DNA from: Isoetes taiwanensis
Lineage: Eukaryota; Streptophyta; Lycopodiopsida; Isoetales; Isoetaceae
Direction: 5' to 3'
Assembly (NCBI GenBank): GCA_021234155.1
Contig: JAJEKV010000005.1
Location: 11,573,234-11,637,233, forward strand
DNA length: 64,000 nucleotides
Part shown: piece after piece, positions 33,413-44,465 of the stretch
Numbering within the stretch: the stretch's first letter is position 1
Layout: each line of letters opens with the position of its first letter
Notes under the pieces: generated by a model
Told to the model about the DNA's origin: nothing
The model's database searches: none
What the model saw: the letters and a program-made list of their open reading frames with translations, nothing else
Translations under genes and position numbers: made by a program

Positions 33413-34346
33413 TTCTAGAGCCTAGTTCTTGCTCTCTAGCACAAATCAAACAATACAACAACCATCTTGATAATGAATGAATGAGCCATGTAGCCCTCCC
33501 TTTTATTTCCAAATAGCGGTACAAAAATTTTCCACTTCTAATGATCTCTCATGCACACAGGCCTTTTGGGCATACAAAAGGCATCAAAGTGCCACAAAGA
33601 TTCAAACTCAAAATAAATTCATAAAAAGATTTGTAAGCCGCCATTTTCTTGACCCGGCATAACAAGACTTCATAAAACTTCATAAAGGATTTCCACATCC
33701 ATCTTTGAGCAAATCTGCAAAAGGAACAAAAGAAACCCACAGTGCGAGGACCCCAATCTTGGCACAAAGGCATACATCTTAGGCACCACGAGGGGCCCAC
33801 CGGGCTAGTAATGAAACTAGCTCCCTCTGACTAAACCTACAAAACATGGAAGCACTTGACACAATCCCATCACAACAACATAAGAATGATCACCTAAGGA
33901 CCAACCATCACGGCACAAGGGCCATCAATATCCTCTAAAATAAGCACCATATATCTACACAAATGAGTTAGGCACGAAGGCCTTACCACCCACTTGAATC
34001 CCAACATACAAGACATGGAAGCTACTATGACATCAATGCTTGGCATGAGAGCCCGCAACCCATAATACAAAGTACCATAACAAGATGAAGATGTCAACAA
34101 AATAATCAACATGAGAAACTAAAACATGGACTAAAGGAGAACTTTAATAGCACAAGGCTAAAACAAACCTTAAATGGGAGGGAGGGAGGGTGGGACAAGC
34201 GACTACAAAGGGAGAGGCTCAAAAGGCCGGTGATGAAAATGGCGAGAGGCATAAAAGGCTATAAATACTCTACTTGAGAACTCTCTCAACTAGCCTCAAG
34301 AAGCGGATTTATCTTGCTAATCTTGAAAGCAGCAGATAAATCACAC
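33413..34346 (+). mobile_element. Hairpin-ended element 2a (Helentron-like, non-autonomous)
   Basis: The unit starts TTCTAGAGCCTAGTT at 33413. It ends with AACTAGCCTCAAGAA (34288-34302, nearly the complement of the start), a hairpin (34306-34342) and CACAC. About 60 bases at the start and 150 bases at the end are shared with element 2b, which begins at 34347. The body is A/C-rich with no coding sequence. The plan equals that of elements 1a/1b although the sequences differ. A TATA-like GGCTATAAATACTC precedes the terminal inverted repeat. Confidence 0.6.
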
Positions 34347-34859
34347 TTCTAGAGCCTAGTTGCGCACTCTAAGCACAAATCAAACAATACAACAACCATC
34401 TTTGAAAAACAGGCGGAAAAAGAAGGTACTAACTTACTCCAAAAAACCGAGACTATGAAAGCTCAAGGTATACAATCAAAGGGAGAGTAGGGACTTGACT
34501 TGTTCAAGGAAACATCAAATCAGATCCGAAAACTCAACACTACTGACTCGATCAAACAAAAAGTAGGAACTACAAGTGTCTAAACCACAAATATCCATCA
34601 CAAACAAGAAAGGCTGAAAAGCCCATAACAAAAGTGTCAAAAGCCAAACCAATCTGAAGCCTACAAAGTCCTCACGATAACTACAAAGCCAAACTCAAAC
34701 CAAAGTCGTACCTCTCTATAACAAAGCCAAACGACCTACAAAAGCTGAAACCAATGTTATGAGCTATGATCATAATGGTGGTGCCCGATACAAACCATAC
34801 TATAACTAGCATACCGCGAACATATAGGTTCAAAACCCAACCCTCATGAAACAATAGCG

Positions 34860-35115
34860 AAGATACACAACCTCCATAATGGACTTCCAAAGGCGCACAA
34901 GTGAGAGCAACATCCACAAAAGCTTGGCTATCCCATAAGGATAGGGGACAATGTAAAGGTCAAGGCAACGACAATCATTAAAAACCAAAATGCACAACCT
35001 CCGTAAAGGACTTCCTAAAGGCGCACAAGTGAGAGCAACATCAAAAGCTTGGTTGCACATAAGGATAGGGGGCGAGTGTAAAGGTCAAAGCAATGCCAAT
35101 CATCAACATGAGTAA
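34860..35115. repeat. Tandem duplication, about 127-base unit
   Basis: Two adjacent units each contain ACAACCTCC, GGCGCACAAGTGAGAGCAAC and TAAAGGTCAA; the offset between them is about 127 bases. They lie inside element 2b. Confidence 0.9.
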
Positions 35116-38100
35116 ATGCTACCACATGACACACCCCAACCAAAATTACATTCCTCAAAGCGAGCCAAAACCATCAAAGCATTATACCATCTACCTACTA
35201 GATCAAGGAACTTAACTTACCATACTTATACTATACCCCGATTGTGCAAGGGCAAGCACTAAAAGTCAACTTCGTGGTTGGAGAGCAAAGAAAAAGTAAA
35301 CTAAAATATTGAGAGCTCCAAGACTCACGGGCCATTCATGGGCCATTTTGCATCAATCTGTCCCAAAGTTTCTTCGCCATCCTTGCACCATAATATTGAA
35401 AGCTCCAATAGCTCATGTTCCATTCTCGCCTCAAACTATATAAAAAGCCCCAAGGAAAAGCAAGCAATTTTAAACTTGACTAAAATCTCACACACGGGAT
35501 ATCTAGTCCTACAAATGCAAAGAGAACCAAGCAACATACATACTAGTTAGCCAACAAGAGAAGAGCATGAATCGACATTATTAGCAACTTTAAACCAAAC
35601 AGCGACCGTGAAGAACTTAGACCTTGAATATGCCACATGTTTTAGCTGCAATTTTAACAAAAGACTCAGCCATGCACCTAGACAACAATGCAATGAGCCA
35701 CTCACCAAACCGTGAATTAATATGACGGACAAAATATAACAAGCTTCCTGTGTAGGCTCTTTGGTATTGTTTGTTTGTGCCAAATCCAAAATCCAGAAAC
35801 TACCAATTTCAGCAAACCGACTCTATTGACATTTATTATACACAATGCTGTTGGATCATACCACCTTAACAAGGTCCAGGAGATCATGGAAACTAAGATG
35901 TTGGGCATCACATGACAAATAAATATAAACTTTAGGGGCCTATAGACAAAACGGCCAATAATTATAAAGGAGACATCTCAAAAATATCTCAAGGAAATTC
36001 CTGCCAAAACTGGCAACAGCAAGAATCAATTGATACAAAACCACAAACGGGACAACAACACTAGTGTTTTGAATTTCAGAGTATACCAATAAGACTTGCA
36101 ACGCAAACCAACCAGCTCATCGTCACGTAATATCCCTAAGCGTTGATACAGAAATCAAGCAGGAGTGTGTCCCATTGCCCCATCTTGAATCTATATGCAA
36201 AAACATAAAATGCCAGACACGAAACAATTATACACCAAATAAATGAGTTGCAGACTGTGCCAACTGGTGGGGAATAAAGGTACAAGGAGGAATGAAAACT
36301 AATAAATAAACTATTCCAGAGTTGAGCAAAACTAGGAGACAACCTTGATATGTAAGCACACTAACTCATTGCCTCATTGTTTCCTACTTAAACATGAGCT
36401 GACAATACTGGACAATGGCCTCAGGCTGTAGCAATTAGCATCAAAGCTAGCCTACCAACTTCCTTTGATATGTTATCTGAAAATAAATGGCTTCAACTAG
36501 AGCAACCACCATTGTATTGTTATTTACCTCTTCTGCCTTGCAGAGTGGAACACACAAAGTAAATCAAATTTTGCAGCGATAGCAACTAAGCTACAATCAC
36601 GATCTTGCGACAAATAGAGGCGTTCAGGTGCTTGAGCTATGAGTTTGAACAGCTACCAAAGTCGAATCTTGCTTGAGAGATATTGTTTACTGAAATAGGC
36701 CATTGGCTTCAAATTTGTGCAATCAGACCTGCATAATGAACTTATCGTGCCCAAAGGAGAACAAGCTTGTAGATAGAAATATGGCACTTCACAATATTCT
36801 ACCCTTTCATTCATTAGACAATCAAAGAGCCTGCAACCAACCTACCCAAAAAAGGTACAAACTGAACTTCTACCAGGACAGTGGTCAAAAAACAAGCCAG
36901 CTGCCCTTTACTCTCATACAACTGCATAACTAGCACATAACTAGCACATAAAGAACAAGAGACTGAAATAATGCCAGCTTAGGCTAGAGAAATGAAAAAC
37001 CTCTAGGCTGAAACTTCACGCTATCTGATGGCGACCTCGGGTTAGGTATGTATATTGAAGACCAATCTGGTTTGACTTTCAGCGATAGCATGGACAAAAG
37101 AACAACTAGCGAACAAAGGAACAACAGTCCGAATTGAACCTCGGTAAGAAGCAACCTAGAATTGAACCTCCATTTGTAGCTGAGAACCACCTGATAAGGA
37201 ACAAGCCAAGGATGCACAAACAGCTGCCTACAAACAAAACACCAGCCAGATCGAACGTGCAAAAGTCCTAAAGTATCACCAATTCAGACTCAAAGGCACT
37301 ACCCATCATCTTCATGCAGAATATATAGAATGGATACACAAACCTACAACATCCAGATTGAATGGACTTGAATATGATCACATGACCGCCAACTCAACAA
37401 CTATGACGTGAATAGCAATCACAACTGATCTTCACAAAATTCAAATCACTGTGCTCCAAAGACAGAAAACAAGGAATCATGAATTATGTAGTTCAAATCA
37501 ACGCCTCAAAGCATGGCAACACATCATCTAACGTCATATCTGACATGACACATGACAGGCAACATACAACGTAGAAAACATGAAAATACAATGTCATCTC
37601 ACGAAATCTAAAGCGGCCGGCCGGCGTCCAGCGAGGATTTCAAGTGATCATATCTATTGGATGCTTGCAACATTTTAGATGCTTGCAAAAATAGAACCAA
37701 GAGTCAAACACACTAACAAATGGTAGCATACAAAAAATCACTAAGCCTCGATAGAACTAAGTCTCGGCGGCACAACAAATGCAAAAGGAAGCGGACTAAG
37801 CACAAACAAACCAATTTGTGGGTTGGCTAAAAACACGACCACCCACGAGTGTTGCCTTTGCATGTGTCCAGCCCGATTCCACTAGGCAAGCCCATCATAC
37901 AATAGGCGACCAGCATACAAAGATAATTCCACAATGTGAGAAGCCATGCAGAAGTAATAGCAGCCTGTTCCAAAAAGACTTACTTGAATACTCACGCAGC
38001 TAGGAACTTATTTGGATGCTATGCAGCTAGGAGCTGGCGGTAACAAACACCCAAGCGATGGATCGAGTTTTTCTACAAAGAACCTTGGTTTTATCGGTAA

Positions 38101-38170
38101 GTTCCCATCCCTAAAGATGCCTTAAAGCACACGTGAAGGTGGATCTTGCAATCTCGAGAAAATATATACT

Positions 38171-38247
38171 ATTCAATCCAAAGCTATTAGCATCTATGTA
38201 ATTATGGTAAATATTATTCAATCCAAAGCTACTAGCATCTATGTAAT
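38171..38247. repeat. Short tandem duplication in element 2b
   Basis: TTCAATCCAAAGCTA followed by TAGCATCTATGTAAT occurs at 38171-38202 and again at 38216-38247 with one difference, an offset of about 45 bases. Confidence 0.9.
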
Positions 38248-39020
38248 GCTTGGAAAACCACCGATCAAACTAGTTCGGACTCTTGCCAAATACAAAAATC
38301 CCACGAAACTTTGGTTTGCCATCAGCAGTCCGAACAAAGTGGCCCACATGAGACTAAAATGGGTTGTTGCCCTTAAGACCAAATGATCTAAGCGGACAAG
38401 CCGATTACCACCACGGGGAAATCCTACCTAAGCCCACGGAAATTAAATCAATCCTTTGGAGGTCCACTAGACTTACCTTTGAACAGCGGTTACGACCTCT
38501 TAAAATTTTAAGCTCAGGGTCGAATTTGAATTAAGGCTAGAAACCCCATACCTCGATCCTTGCCGGCAATACCTTTTGGAAGGAGCATGAGATGGAATTT
38601 GCTCCGGCATTCAACCCCTAGCCCGCGTGACAACTTCTGAAAACATGGCCAAAATGTCAAAGCAAGCCTTGAAATTTATCGACTAAAAGAACATAGCATA
38701 AAAAATACTCCAATCAGGCTAGACATCGCAACAAAACCGACAAACCGCATCTGAAAATAAAGCATGCACAACACCGATTTCAAAGCAACCATGGAAGGAT
38801 GCCAACGAATCACATAAGTCCGGCGATTGCCATGTGCAAGGCAATACATAATAGCCATGCGCAAAAGAGTACAACGAAGCAAAACAAAAGCGGGACGAAA
38901 AACATGCAGCGGGACAAAGCGACTACAAAGGGAGGCTCAAAAGGCGGCTGATGAAAATAGCGAGACACAAAAGGCTATAAATACTCTACTTGAGAACTCT
39001 CTCAACTAGCCTCAAAAGCG

Positions 39021-39054
39021 GATTTATCTGCTAATCTTGAAACGCAGATAAATC
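39021..39054. other. Terminal hairpin of element 2b
   Basis: GATTTATCTGC (39021-39031) pairs perfectly with GCAGATAAATC (39044-39054). The corresponding hairpin of element 2a at 34306-34342 has small internal insertions but the same arms. Confidence 0.95.
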
Positions 39055-39114
39055 ACACTTATCTAACCTGGGAAATGTTTCTGCAGCATCCACAATGGTT
39101 TACTTGTGATTACC

Positions 39115-39231
39115 TGTGCCATACCATAAATTAGAATTTAGTTCTCCTCTTTGGAAACATTTTGAATCTGTCATGTGCCATACCATAAATTATTTGGTTC
39201 TCCTCTTTGGAAACATTTTGGAATTGTCATG
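39115..39231. repeat. Tandem duplication, about 60-base unit
   Basis: GTGCCATACCATAAATTA ... TTCTCCTCTTTGGAAACATT occurs at 39115-39165 and again at 39174-39225, with the second copy shortened by a few bases. Confidence 0.85.
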
Positions 39232-39359
39232 TGCACTGTGTAATATGTTGGAGCGCATGATTATATTATTATGGCATTGGTGTTTGTCCGCGGTACATAT
39301 TGAGGATTTGGAGCAATACCGGCATAAGCGACTGAGCATTATATCTTGAGCGATCTGGG

Positions 39360-39884
39360 GCGTCTGGGAGAAAATCTAATGCAGCCCCCCGGTGGCATGG
39401 GAGGCCTCAGATAACCTGGAATATTTTGATGTACAACACCATATCCTGCTTGCACTTGGGGACCCTGGGTTGGAGTGACCTGTGGTGAAGCTTTGTCCTT
39501 CTGACCTTCTGCTGCTAGCTTGACAATCACATGACGTCCCTGTGTATTAAGAATGTTCAGCATATGCCAGAAATAATTTAAACTTAAAGCAAAGCTGATT
39601 TCATATGCTACCTCAATTGTCTTGTTTGGATCGACAATTGCCTTCTTGGCAGCTTCCACACTTTTATAAGTGATAAATGCAAAGCCACTGCATAAATGCA
39701 TCCAATTAAGAACAACAGCACTGTAAGGCAATGGGTGTTATCTGCAAACAGTAACCTACCGAGACTTATTTGTATTCTTGTCATATGCAACCGCGCCTTC
39801 TTCAATTTCTACATGACGTTGCATCAAAGCTCTGTGAAAATTTAACAAGTGGCTCTGGATGATCGATAGACATTCCTCGCTGAG
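39360..39884 (-). pseudogene. UBA2-like RRM RNA-binding protein fragment with introns
   Basis: Three exon-like pieces on the minus strand form part of an RRM: EIEEGAVAYDKNTNKSR (about 39815-39765), then GFAFITYKSVEAAKKAIVDP (39690-39630, with the RNP1 core GFAFITYKS), then GRHVIVKLAAEGQKDK and a Pro/Gly/Gln-rich tail. They are separated by sequences with GT...AG ends, so introns are retained. The closest family I recall is plant UBP1-associated protein 2 (UBA2), which binds mRNA in the nucleus. The first RRM and the N-terminus are missing. The adjoining erlin-like fragment ends within about 20-30 bases upstream, so the two are fused head to tail. Possibly captured by a mobile element. Confidence 0.75.
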
Positions 39885-39904
39885 AAAAAATTAATGATTT
39901 TTTA

Positions 39905-40623
39905 AGCTCCCCATGCCTGGCATATATGTATAGACATCTTTGGTCCATGATCATACTAGGAAACTGAAAAAAGAACTACTTCAGCACAAATTGCAAAGTG
40001 AAGATGGACAATGCTTGGGATTACCTTGTCGCCAAAAAACATTTTGCTTATTTGAAATAGATTCAATGAGTCTCATCTCTAAAAACTCGGGTGTCAGTTT
40101 GAACTTGTTTGCCTCTGCCTCTTTAATGACCCTGTAAATACAGCTTCAAGAATTACATAGATACATGCCACATTCTTTTAAAAATTACATAGATACATAC
40201 ACTAAATGCATCGCTTTCTATCTTTTCCATCAGGCGTTTCTCATTTTCTATCTTTTCTCCTTCTCCTTCTCTGTGACTTGTTGTTGATATGGATTATGCT
40301 CACAAGGGCATCCCTTGCTGCCTCTGTTAAAGCTTTTTCTTCTTTTAGTCTCGGCTTCCTTCTCTACAACCTTTTCTTTGCTCCCTTTGCTATAAGGACC
40401 TTCATTCACAGAACATTTAGGAAAAGCAACCAAATATGCCAAAGAATAGGGTCTTATGCACGAAAGCCTTAAACCTTAGTTCGTTCCTCCTCCATAATCT
40501 CAGAATTTCGAGCAATTGACTTCGGAATCATTGGCTTTGTCACTCATACGCTGATGATCTCAATTCCGGGGAGCATAAAGCGTGCGGTCATCTTTGAATA
40601 GCCTCTTTGATCCTTTCATCAAT
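39905..40623 (-). pseudogene. Erlin-like SPFH/Band-7 protein fragment with introns
   Basis: Minus-strand exon pieces appear in order. IDERIKEAI then TARFMLPGIEIISV-stop-VTKPMIP and EIMEEERTK lie at 40623-40482. KEKVVEKEAETK and KIENEKRLMEKIESDAF lie at 40395-40210. IKEAEANKFKLTPEFLEMR with the frameshifted KMFFGDK follows at 40135-40025, and FPSMIMDQRCL at 39963-39930. This order matches the second half of plant ER erlin-like proteins (SPFH domain and coiled coil). The pieces are separated by GT...AG sequences, so this is a DNA-level copy, not a retrocopy. A stop codon and a frameshift make it nonfunctional, and the N-terminus is missing. Confidence 0.8.
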
Positions 40624-41040
40624 CTGTAATATATTTGGTCCGTGTCATTCTATAAGATCTATCATCTCCTAACACACAATTGTTCTTCACTTTGTAAACC
40701 GCTATCTGGCTCATCATAGATTCATAATGATCCTTCTTTAAAAGCGCTATCTGGCGCTCATCATAGATTCCACCCTGTTAGGGTTTTGTAACGCATGCTT
40801 TGCACTTAAGCAAATTCCCAATTTCAAAGATTTGGCCATGGCGTCCAACATTGCTACAAAATCCCTCCTCCGAGAGAAACGAACATAGAAGTTTCTTCTC
40901 AGGAAGCAAATCTGGCTGGCAACCGTAAAGCAAACCCTTTCCTCAAAGAACCTAAAATAAGGGACCTCGATGCTTGCATGTCTGTTTTTGAAACTTAGAA
41001 ATAATTGATTTTTCAAGGGAAAATCAGCCCCTAAAATAAA
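40624..41040. other. Possible intronic or flanking sequence of the erlin-like fragment
   Basis: No exon is recognised upstream of 40623. The acceptor-like TATATTACAG at 40624-40633 (minus) suggests an intron begins here. A near-duplicate GCGCTATCTGG/GATTC text occurs at about 40700 and 40750. Confidence 0.4.
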
Positions 41041-41228
41041 AAGAGGGCTTTTGTTGTGAGCCCTTGGATGTTGGACCATTGGAAAAAAAAAAAGCTAAAT
41101 CAACGATTAAGAAATGGTGCACTCTAGATGTACGCATTAGTACATCCATTTGAATACGCCATGAAATCTTAGGAAAACCTTTGTGAAAAGCGTGCAAAAA
41201 CACAAAAGAAAATCCCCCATTTACTATG
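41041..41228 (-). repeat. Repeat R1, copy 2
   Basis: Diverged copy of the block at 5402-5641: it keeps GTGCACTCTAGATGTAC, AATACGCCATGAAATCTTAGG-like text, the A-rich segment and one GGGCTT hairpin but lacks the other hairpin. It directly abuts copia 2 integrase, as copy 1 abuts copia 1 gag. Confidence 0.75.
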
Positions 41229-42058
41229 CTACATATTTAGCTTCATCTGCCGAGGTTTGAGCTTACGTCCTTTTGTTTTCCTTTTGGGTTTGTCTGGCTT
41301 AGTAACTTCTTCCTCTTCTATTTCAATGCTTTGACTCATCCTAGGTTCAATTTCGGCTCCAACAGGCTCTGGAGCTATTTCAGACTCATTATCAGAATCA
41401 CTCATATCCATTTGATCTTTAATTTTCTCCTCTTCTTCATTTAGCTCTTGTTTTATTTCTGTCAGCTCTTCTTCTTTTTTATATTCAGCCAAATCTTCTG
41501 AATTTATCTTAGGAATCTTCCTATAGAACTCCTTCTCATTGAAAACAACATCTCTACTAATTATGATCTTCCTTCTTGCAGGATCATATAATCTGAAGGC
41601 CTTAGAATTTGAGTCATACCCTACAAGATATGCTATGTAGGCCCTATCATCCAATTTTTTTCTTAATTCTTCTGGAACATGCACAAAACATAAACAACCA
41701 TAAGCCTTTAAATTTTCATAGTTTGGATACTTACCTGACCACAGCATATCTGGGATGGCTCCTTTAATGCTTGAAGATGGCAGCAAATTTTGTACATACA
41801 CTGCTGTTTTAATGGCTTCATCCCATAGAAAATTTGGGAGTCCTGAATATTTTAGCATGGATCTTACAGCATCAAGCAACGTCCTGTTCTTTCTCTCTGC
41901 AACTCCATTTTGTTGTGGTGAATACCTGCATGTTAGTTGTCTCTTGATTCCCCTATTTGCACAAAATGCTGTGAATTCATCTGACACATATTCACCTCCC
42001 CTATCAGACCTTATACAGATTTCCTTCTCTAGGTTGAGGTAGTACTTTCCAAGCCTAC
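41229..42058 (-). pseudogene. Copia 2 integrase, C-terminal two thirds
   Basis: The minus strand reads CIRSDRGGEYVSDEFTAFC, RYSPQQNGVAERKNRTLLD, LPNFLWDEAIKTAVYVQN and the GKYPNYENLKAYGCLCFVHV block of the integrase C-terminus. Then come LVGYDSNSKAFRLYDPARR and a long Glu/Lys-rich acidic linker ending in KPKRKTKGRKLKPRQ. The first part of the integrase, including the first catalytic Asp, is lost at about 42060, where unrelated sequence starts. The linker should lead into the RT segment, found at 32567, so both segments probably belong to one element split by about 8.6 kb. It is a close relative of copia 1 at 1.0-6.5 kb. Confidence 0.88.
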
Positions 42059-42061
42059 TGT

Positions 42062-42290
42062 TGGCGCTCATGCTGGCGCTTAGGGTTTCAGCCCTGCTCT
42101 TTTGCTCATAACTCGGGATTCCGGTGTCAGATTCAGGTGTTCTTGGGCTCGTTGGAAAGCTTATCGAACAAGCTTTCCGTCGGTGTATGATTTGTATGGT
42201 GTTTCCTCTGTTTTAGTCGACGGAATCCATCTGACAGTCCCGGCCCTCTATGGCAACCCCTGATAGCATGCACCGCGTTGAAGAAAAAGA
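42062..42290. other. Element-like sequence of unknown family
   Basis: The phrase GTTCTTGGGCTCGTTGGAAAG followed by CTTATCGAACAAGCTTTCCG resembles text found in the 170-base array at 8.5-8.9 kb and in many plant LTRs. It replaces the expected start of copia integrase. I cannot assign a family. Confidence 0.35.
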
Positions 42291-42776
42291 GCCATAATTT
42301 GGATACCTCGTCTCCATCAGGCAGGTATCCGCAGGCTGAGCAATCAGGGGTTATGCGAGGACAGGCCCGGCTCCCTCGGGCTAAAGGCGGCAAGCTTGGA
42401 GTCATCAAGGGACCATCTGCCCGGGCTGCGCTCAAGAAGCGGCTTCTCCAGCGAAGGGCGGAATTTCCCTTGTGGAAGTTAAACCGGGGATTATGATTAG
42501 CGGGGGCCCAAAGGTTGATGACCAGATAAGAGGGGAGATACAAGCAACAACCGCGGCTAGTCCGCGGAGATGGGGCCTTTGCTTGGATAAGGTCCACCGG
42601 CCGTGGATGGAAGACATGGCGCAAGCGGTGACCGCGAAGGGTTCTTCTGCGGCCGGTTGTACAAGTCACAAGCATGGCTGGTCGGATAGATGCTAGGGAA
42701 AAGGATGTGGCGGTCGCGGGGGCTCTCCGTTCCTTGATGAAGCAAAGCTGAGACGAGGCGGGGAGATGTCGGGAAG

Positions 42777-43400
42777 ATGCTCACATATAGAGAACCATAT
42801 GGCCCACTTATAGCAAGAGATCACGGGACCTCCAGAATGGAGGTGCAAACAAGTCCGGAGTGCACCACGGTCGTCTGCACCAGCACCCCATACCCGGAGG
42901 GGTGGCTCGGTGAATCAGGTGAGTGCCGTGAGGAGCAAGACATCCGAGCCGCGCCCGCCTCAACCTTATTGTGTGGGGATTGCGGAGGAGCAAGGCGAGG
43001 GATTTGCCGGGTAAGCTTACCACCACAGTACTTGCAAAGCTCAATTACGATGTTTGGTTATCAAAGAGTCCAATCGGTCGGAGGACCGAGCATGAGACCT
43101 CGGCTAGTTAAGTTTGCGATCTTGGATTGGGAGGCAAAATCTTTGTTGTTGCCTTCTCGATTACGCTTGAAAGGTGCGTCCATATACACGGATCACGGAT
43201 CTCACGCCACTTTGCAACAACGGGGAAAAAGCCAAGAGTTGGTCAAGATAAGAGATTCGACAAAATTTGGAGGGGCTTGTTTTGGTTAATGGCAAGATGA
43301 AGGTATATGTGCCTCCTCGTCAGACAGTTGCGGAGGCAGCACTCCCACGAACAGCTGCGTCGCATTCATCCTTCTTGCAAGGTTAGAGTCTAGGCTCTAA
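42777..43400 (+). pseudogene. Possible LINE ORF1-like fragment
   Basis: A plus-strand frame contains KGASIYTDHGSHATLQQRGK, LVKIRDSTKFGG and, after a frameshift at about 43285, LVNGKMKVYVPPRQTVAEAA. The pattern resembles the C-terminal part of plant LINE ORF1 or gag-like proteins (a short basic helical region followed by a hydrophobic NGK-x-x-V strand). The GC-rich composition matches the family-1 LINEs. It lies head to head with the LINE endonuclease start at 43405-43503. Assignment is tentative. Confidence 0.35.
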
Positions 43401-43404
43401 CAAA

Positions 43405-43697
43405 GACGATGTCCATGTCTGTCGCGATCCCATTCAAGCCACTGCCCTTCTGCCACGGGAAGCCCCTACAATTCCAGGAAACAATGCGAAGACACTTTCC
43501 CTATCTTTGGCTGCGGTGTGGACCCATCGAGTGCCTGAGGACGCTGCTGTGGTTGGAATAACTCGGGCAGCCTGCTCACGGGACCCTGATGGATGTGCTG
43601 CAGTTGTGGAAGGCCTCAATCCGCCCTCTCCCTGGCCTGCCTGGCCTGATGCCCCTGGACCGCTCAATCTATCAGAATAAGGCAATGCACAACACAA
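43405..43697 (-). mobile_element. LINE family-1, ORF2 start fragment
   Basis: 43406-43503 is virtually identical to 56968-57062: on the minus strand CLRIVSWNCRGFPWQKG begins the apurinic-like endonuclease (WNCRG block). The match stops at 43405 in mid domain, and upstream is Pro/Gly/Ala-rich sequence that would be the end of ORF1 or a leader. The near identity to the 56.9-kb copy contrasts with the heavily diverged copy at 28 kb. Confidence 0.8.
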
Positions 43698-43865
43698 AGA
43701 ATCATCATCTCCATAGCTAGATCAAGCAAAATCCTCTCTCTCAATACACCATCCCTCTGATCTTCTCTCTCTGCTCAGATAATACAGTGATCATAATGGC
43801 TCCACAATGCATACGTGCAAATATCCTGCACGCGTGCATGCGCATATATCACTCTATATACGGTA

Positions 43866-44010
43866 TATGATGAGTGTGGTGAGTGGTGACAAGTGTGGTG
43901 AGTGGTGACGAAAGTGGTGAGTGGTGAATGGTGTGGTGAGTGGTGAATGGTGTGGAGTGTGGTGAGTGGTGACAAGTGTGGTGACGAGTGTGGTGAGTGG
44001 TGACCACCCC
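43866..44010. repeat. GTGGTGAGTG minisatellite
   Basis: About 145 bases of GTGGTGAGTGGTGA variants (units of 9-14 bases). On the minus strand it gives chance His/Ser/Thr-rich peptides. A related but distinct GTGGTGA repeat lies in the gypsy element at 47.2-47.4 kb. Confidence 0.95.
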
Positions 44011-44465
44011 CAACAGTGGCGACCACAGTGGGAAAATGTGCCACTCCGTGGCGGAGAACCCACAACAAAGCATACTAATATGGTCCTTGGGACATGTCCC
44101 CAAATGACACATTTACACCCTCCTCAAATCCAAATGACTAATACAAACAAACTGGTCCAAAATGGCCGGTGGCCGAAAACGAGCCTCTCTGTAATGCGTG
44201 GCAAACTTTGAAAGCTGATATCTTGAGTTCGAATCCGTTTGACCTGCACCATAGCTTCGTTGGATTATTATCGCCCGAAAACGCATCTTTTGATGTAGGA
44301 TAGATTATGTATTATGGAACTGTCACCATCTGTTTTTACATAAAAGCGACCTCTTTGTAACCAAAAGTTCTCCTCAAATTCTCTGTAATTGGAGCTATAC
44401 CAAATCTGAATCCCTTAGAATAGCACTTCTCTTTCAAAATAAGGCTGAGATCCTTGCCATTTTAA
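44011..44465. other. Region below gypsy integrase, possible LTR
   Basis: This is where a minus-strand gypsy 3' LTR would be expected, but I could not find a polypurine tract and a TG/CA boundary that agree. GAGTTCGAATCC at about 44225 looks like a tRNA B-box but has no partner A-box. Confidence 0.3.

Larger units (their letters stand above)
34347..39058 (+). mobile_element. Hairpin-ended element 2b, tandem with 2a
   Basis: This 4.7-kb unit begins with the same TTCTAGAGCCTAGTT. It ends with AACTAGCCTCAAAAG (39004-39018), a perfect 11-bp hairpin with a 12-base loop (39021-39054) and CACAC, then TT in the flank. It directly follows 2a, so the junction reads CACAC-TTCTAG. The interior is A/C-rich and noncoding, with local duplications at 34860-35115 and 38171-38247. 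As with 1a/1b, tandem partners share ends but differ in interior. Confidence 0.6.

Noticed and set aside
33413-39058. Canonical Helitron (5' TC, 3' hairpin plus CTRR)
   Set aside because: The hairpin is followed by CACAC rather than CTRR within the shared end, and an inverted copy of the 5' end sits before the hairpin, which canonical Helitrons lack.
43775-44112. His/Ser/Thr-rich frames
   Set aside because: Chance translations of the GTGGTGAGTG minisatellite.
44200-44240. tRNA or SINE at GAGTTCGAATCC
   Set aside because: A lone B-box-like match with no A-box and no repeat copy in the window.
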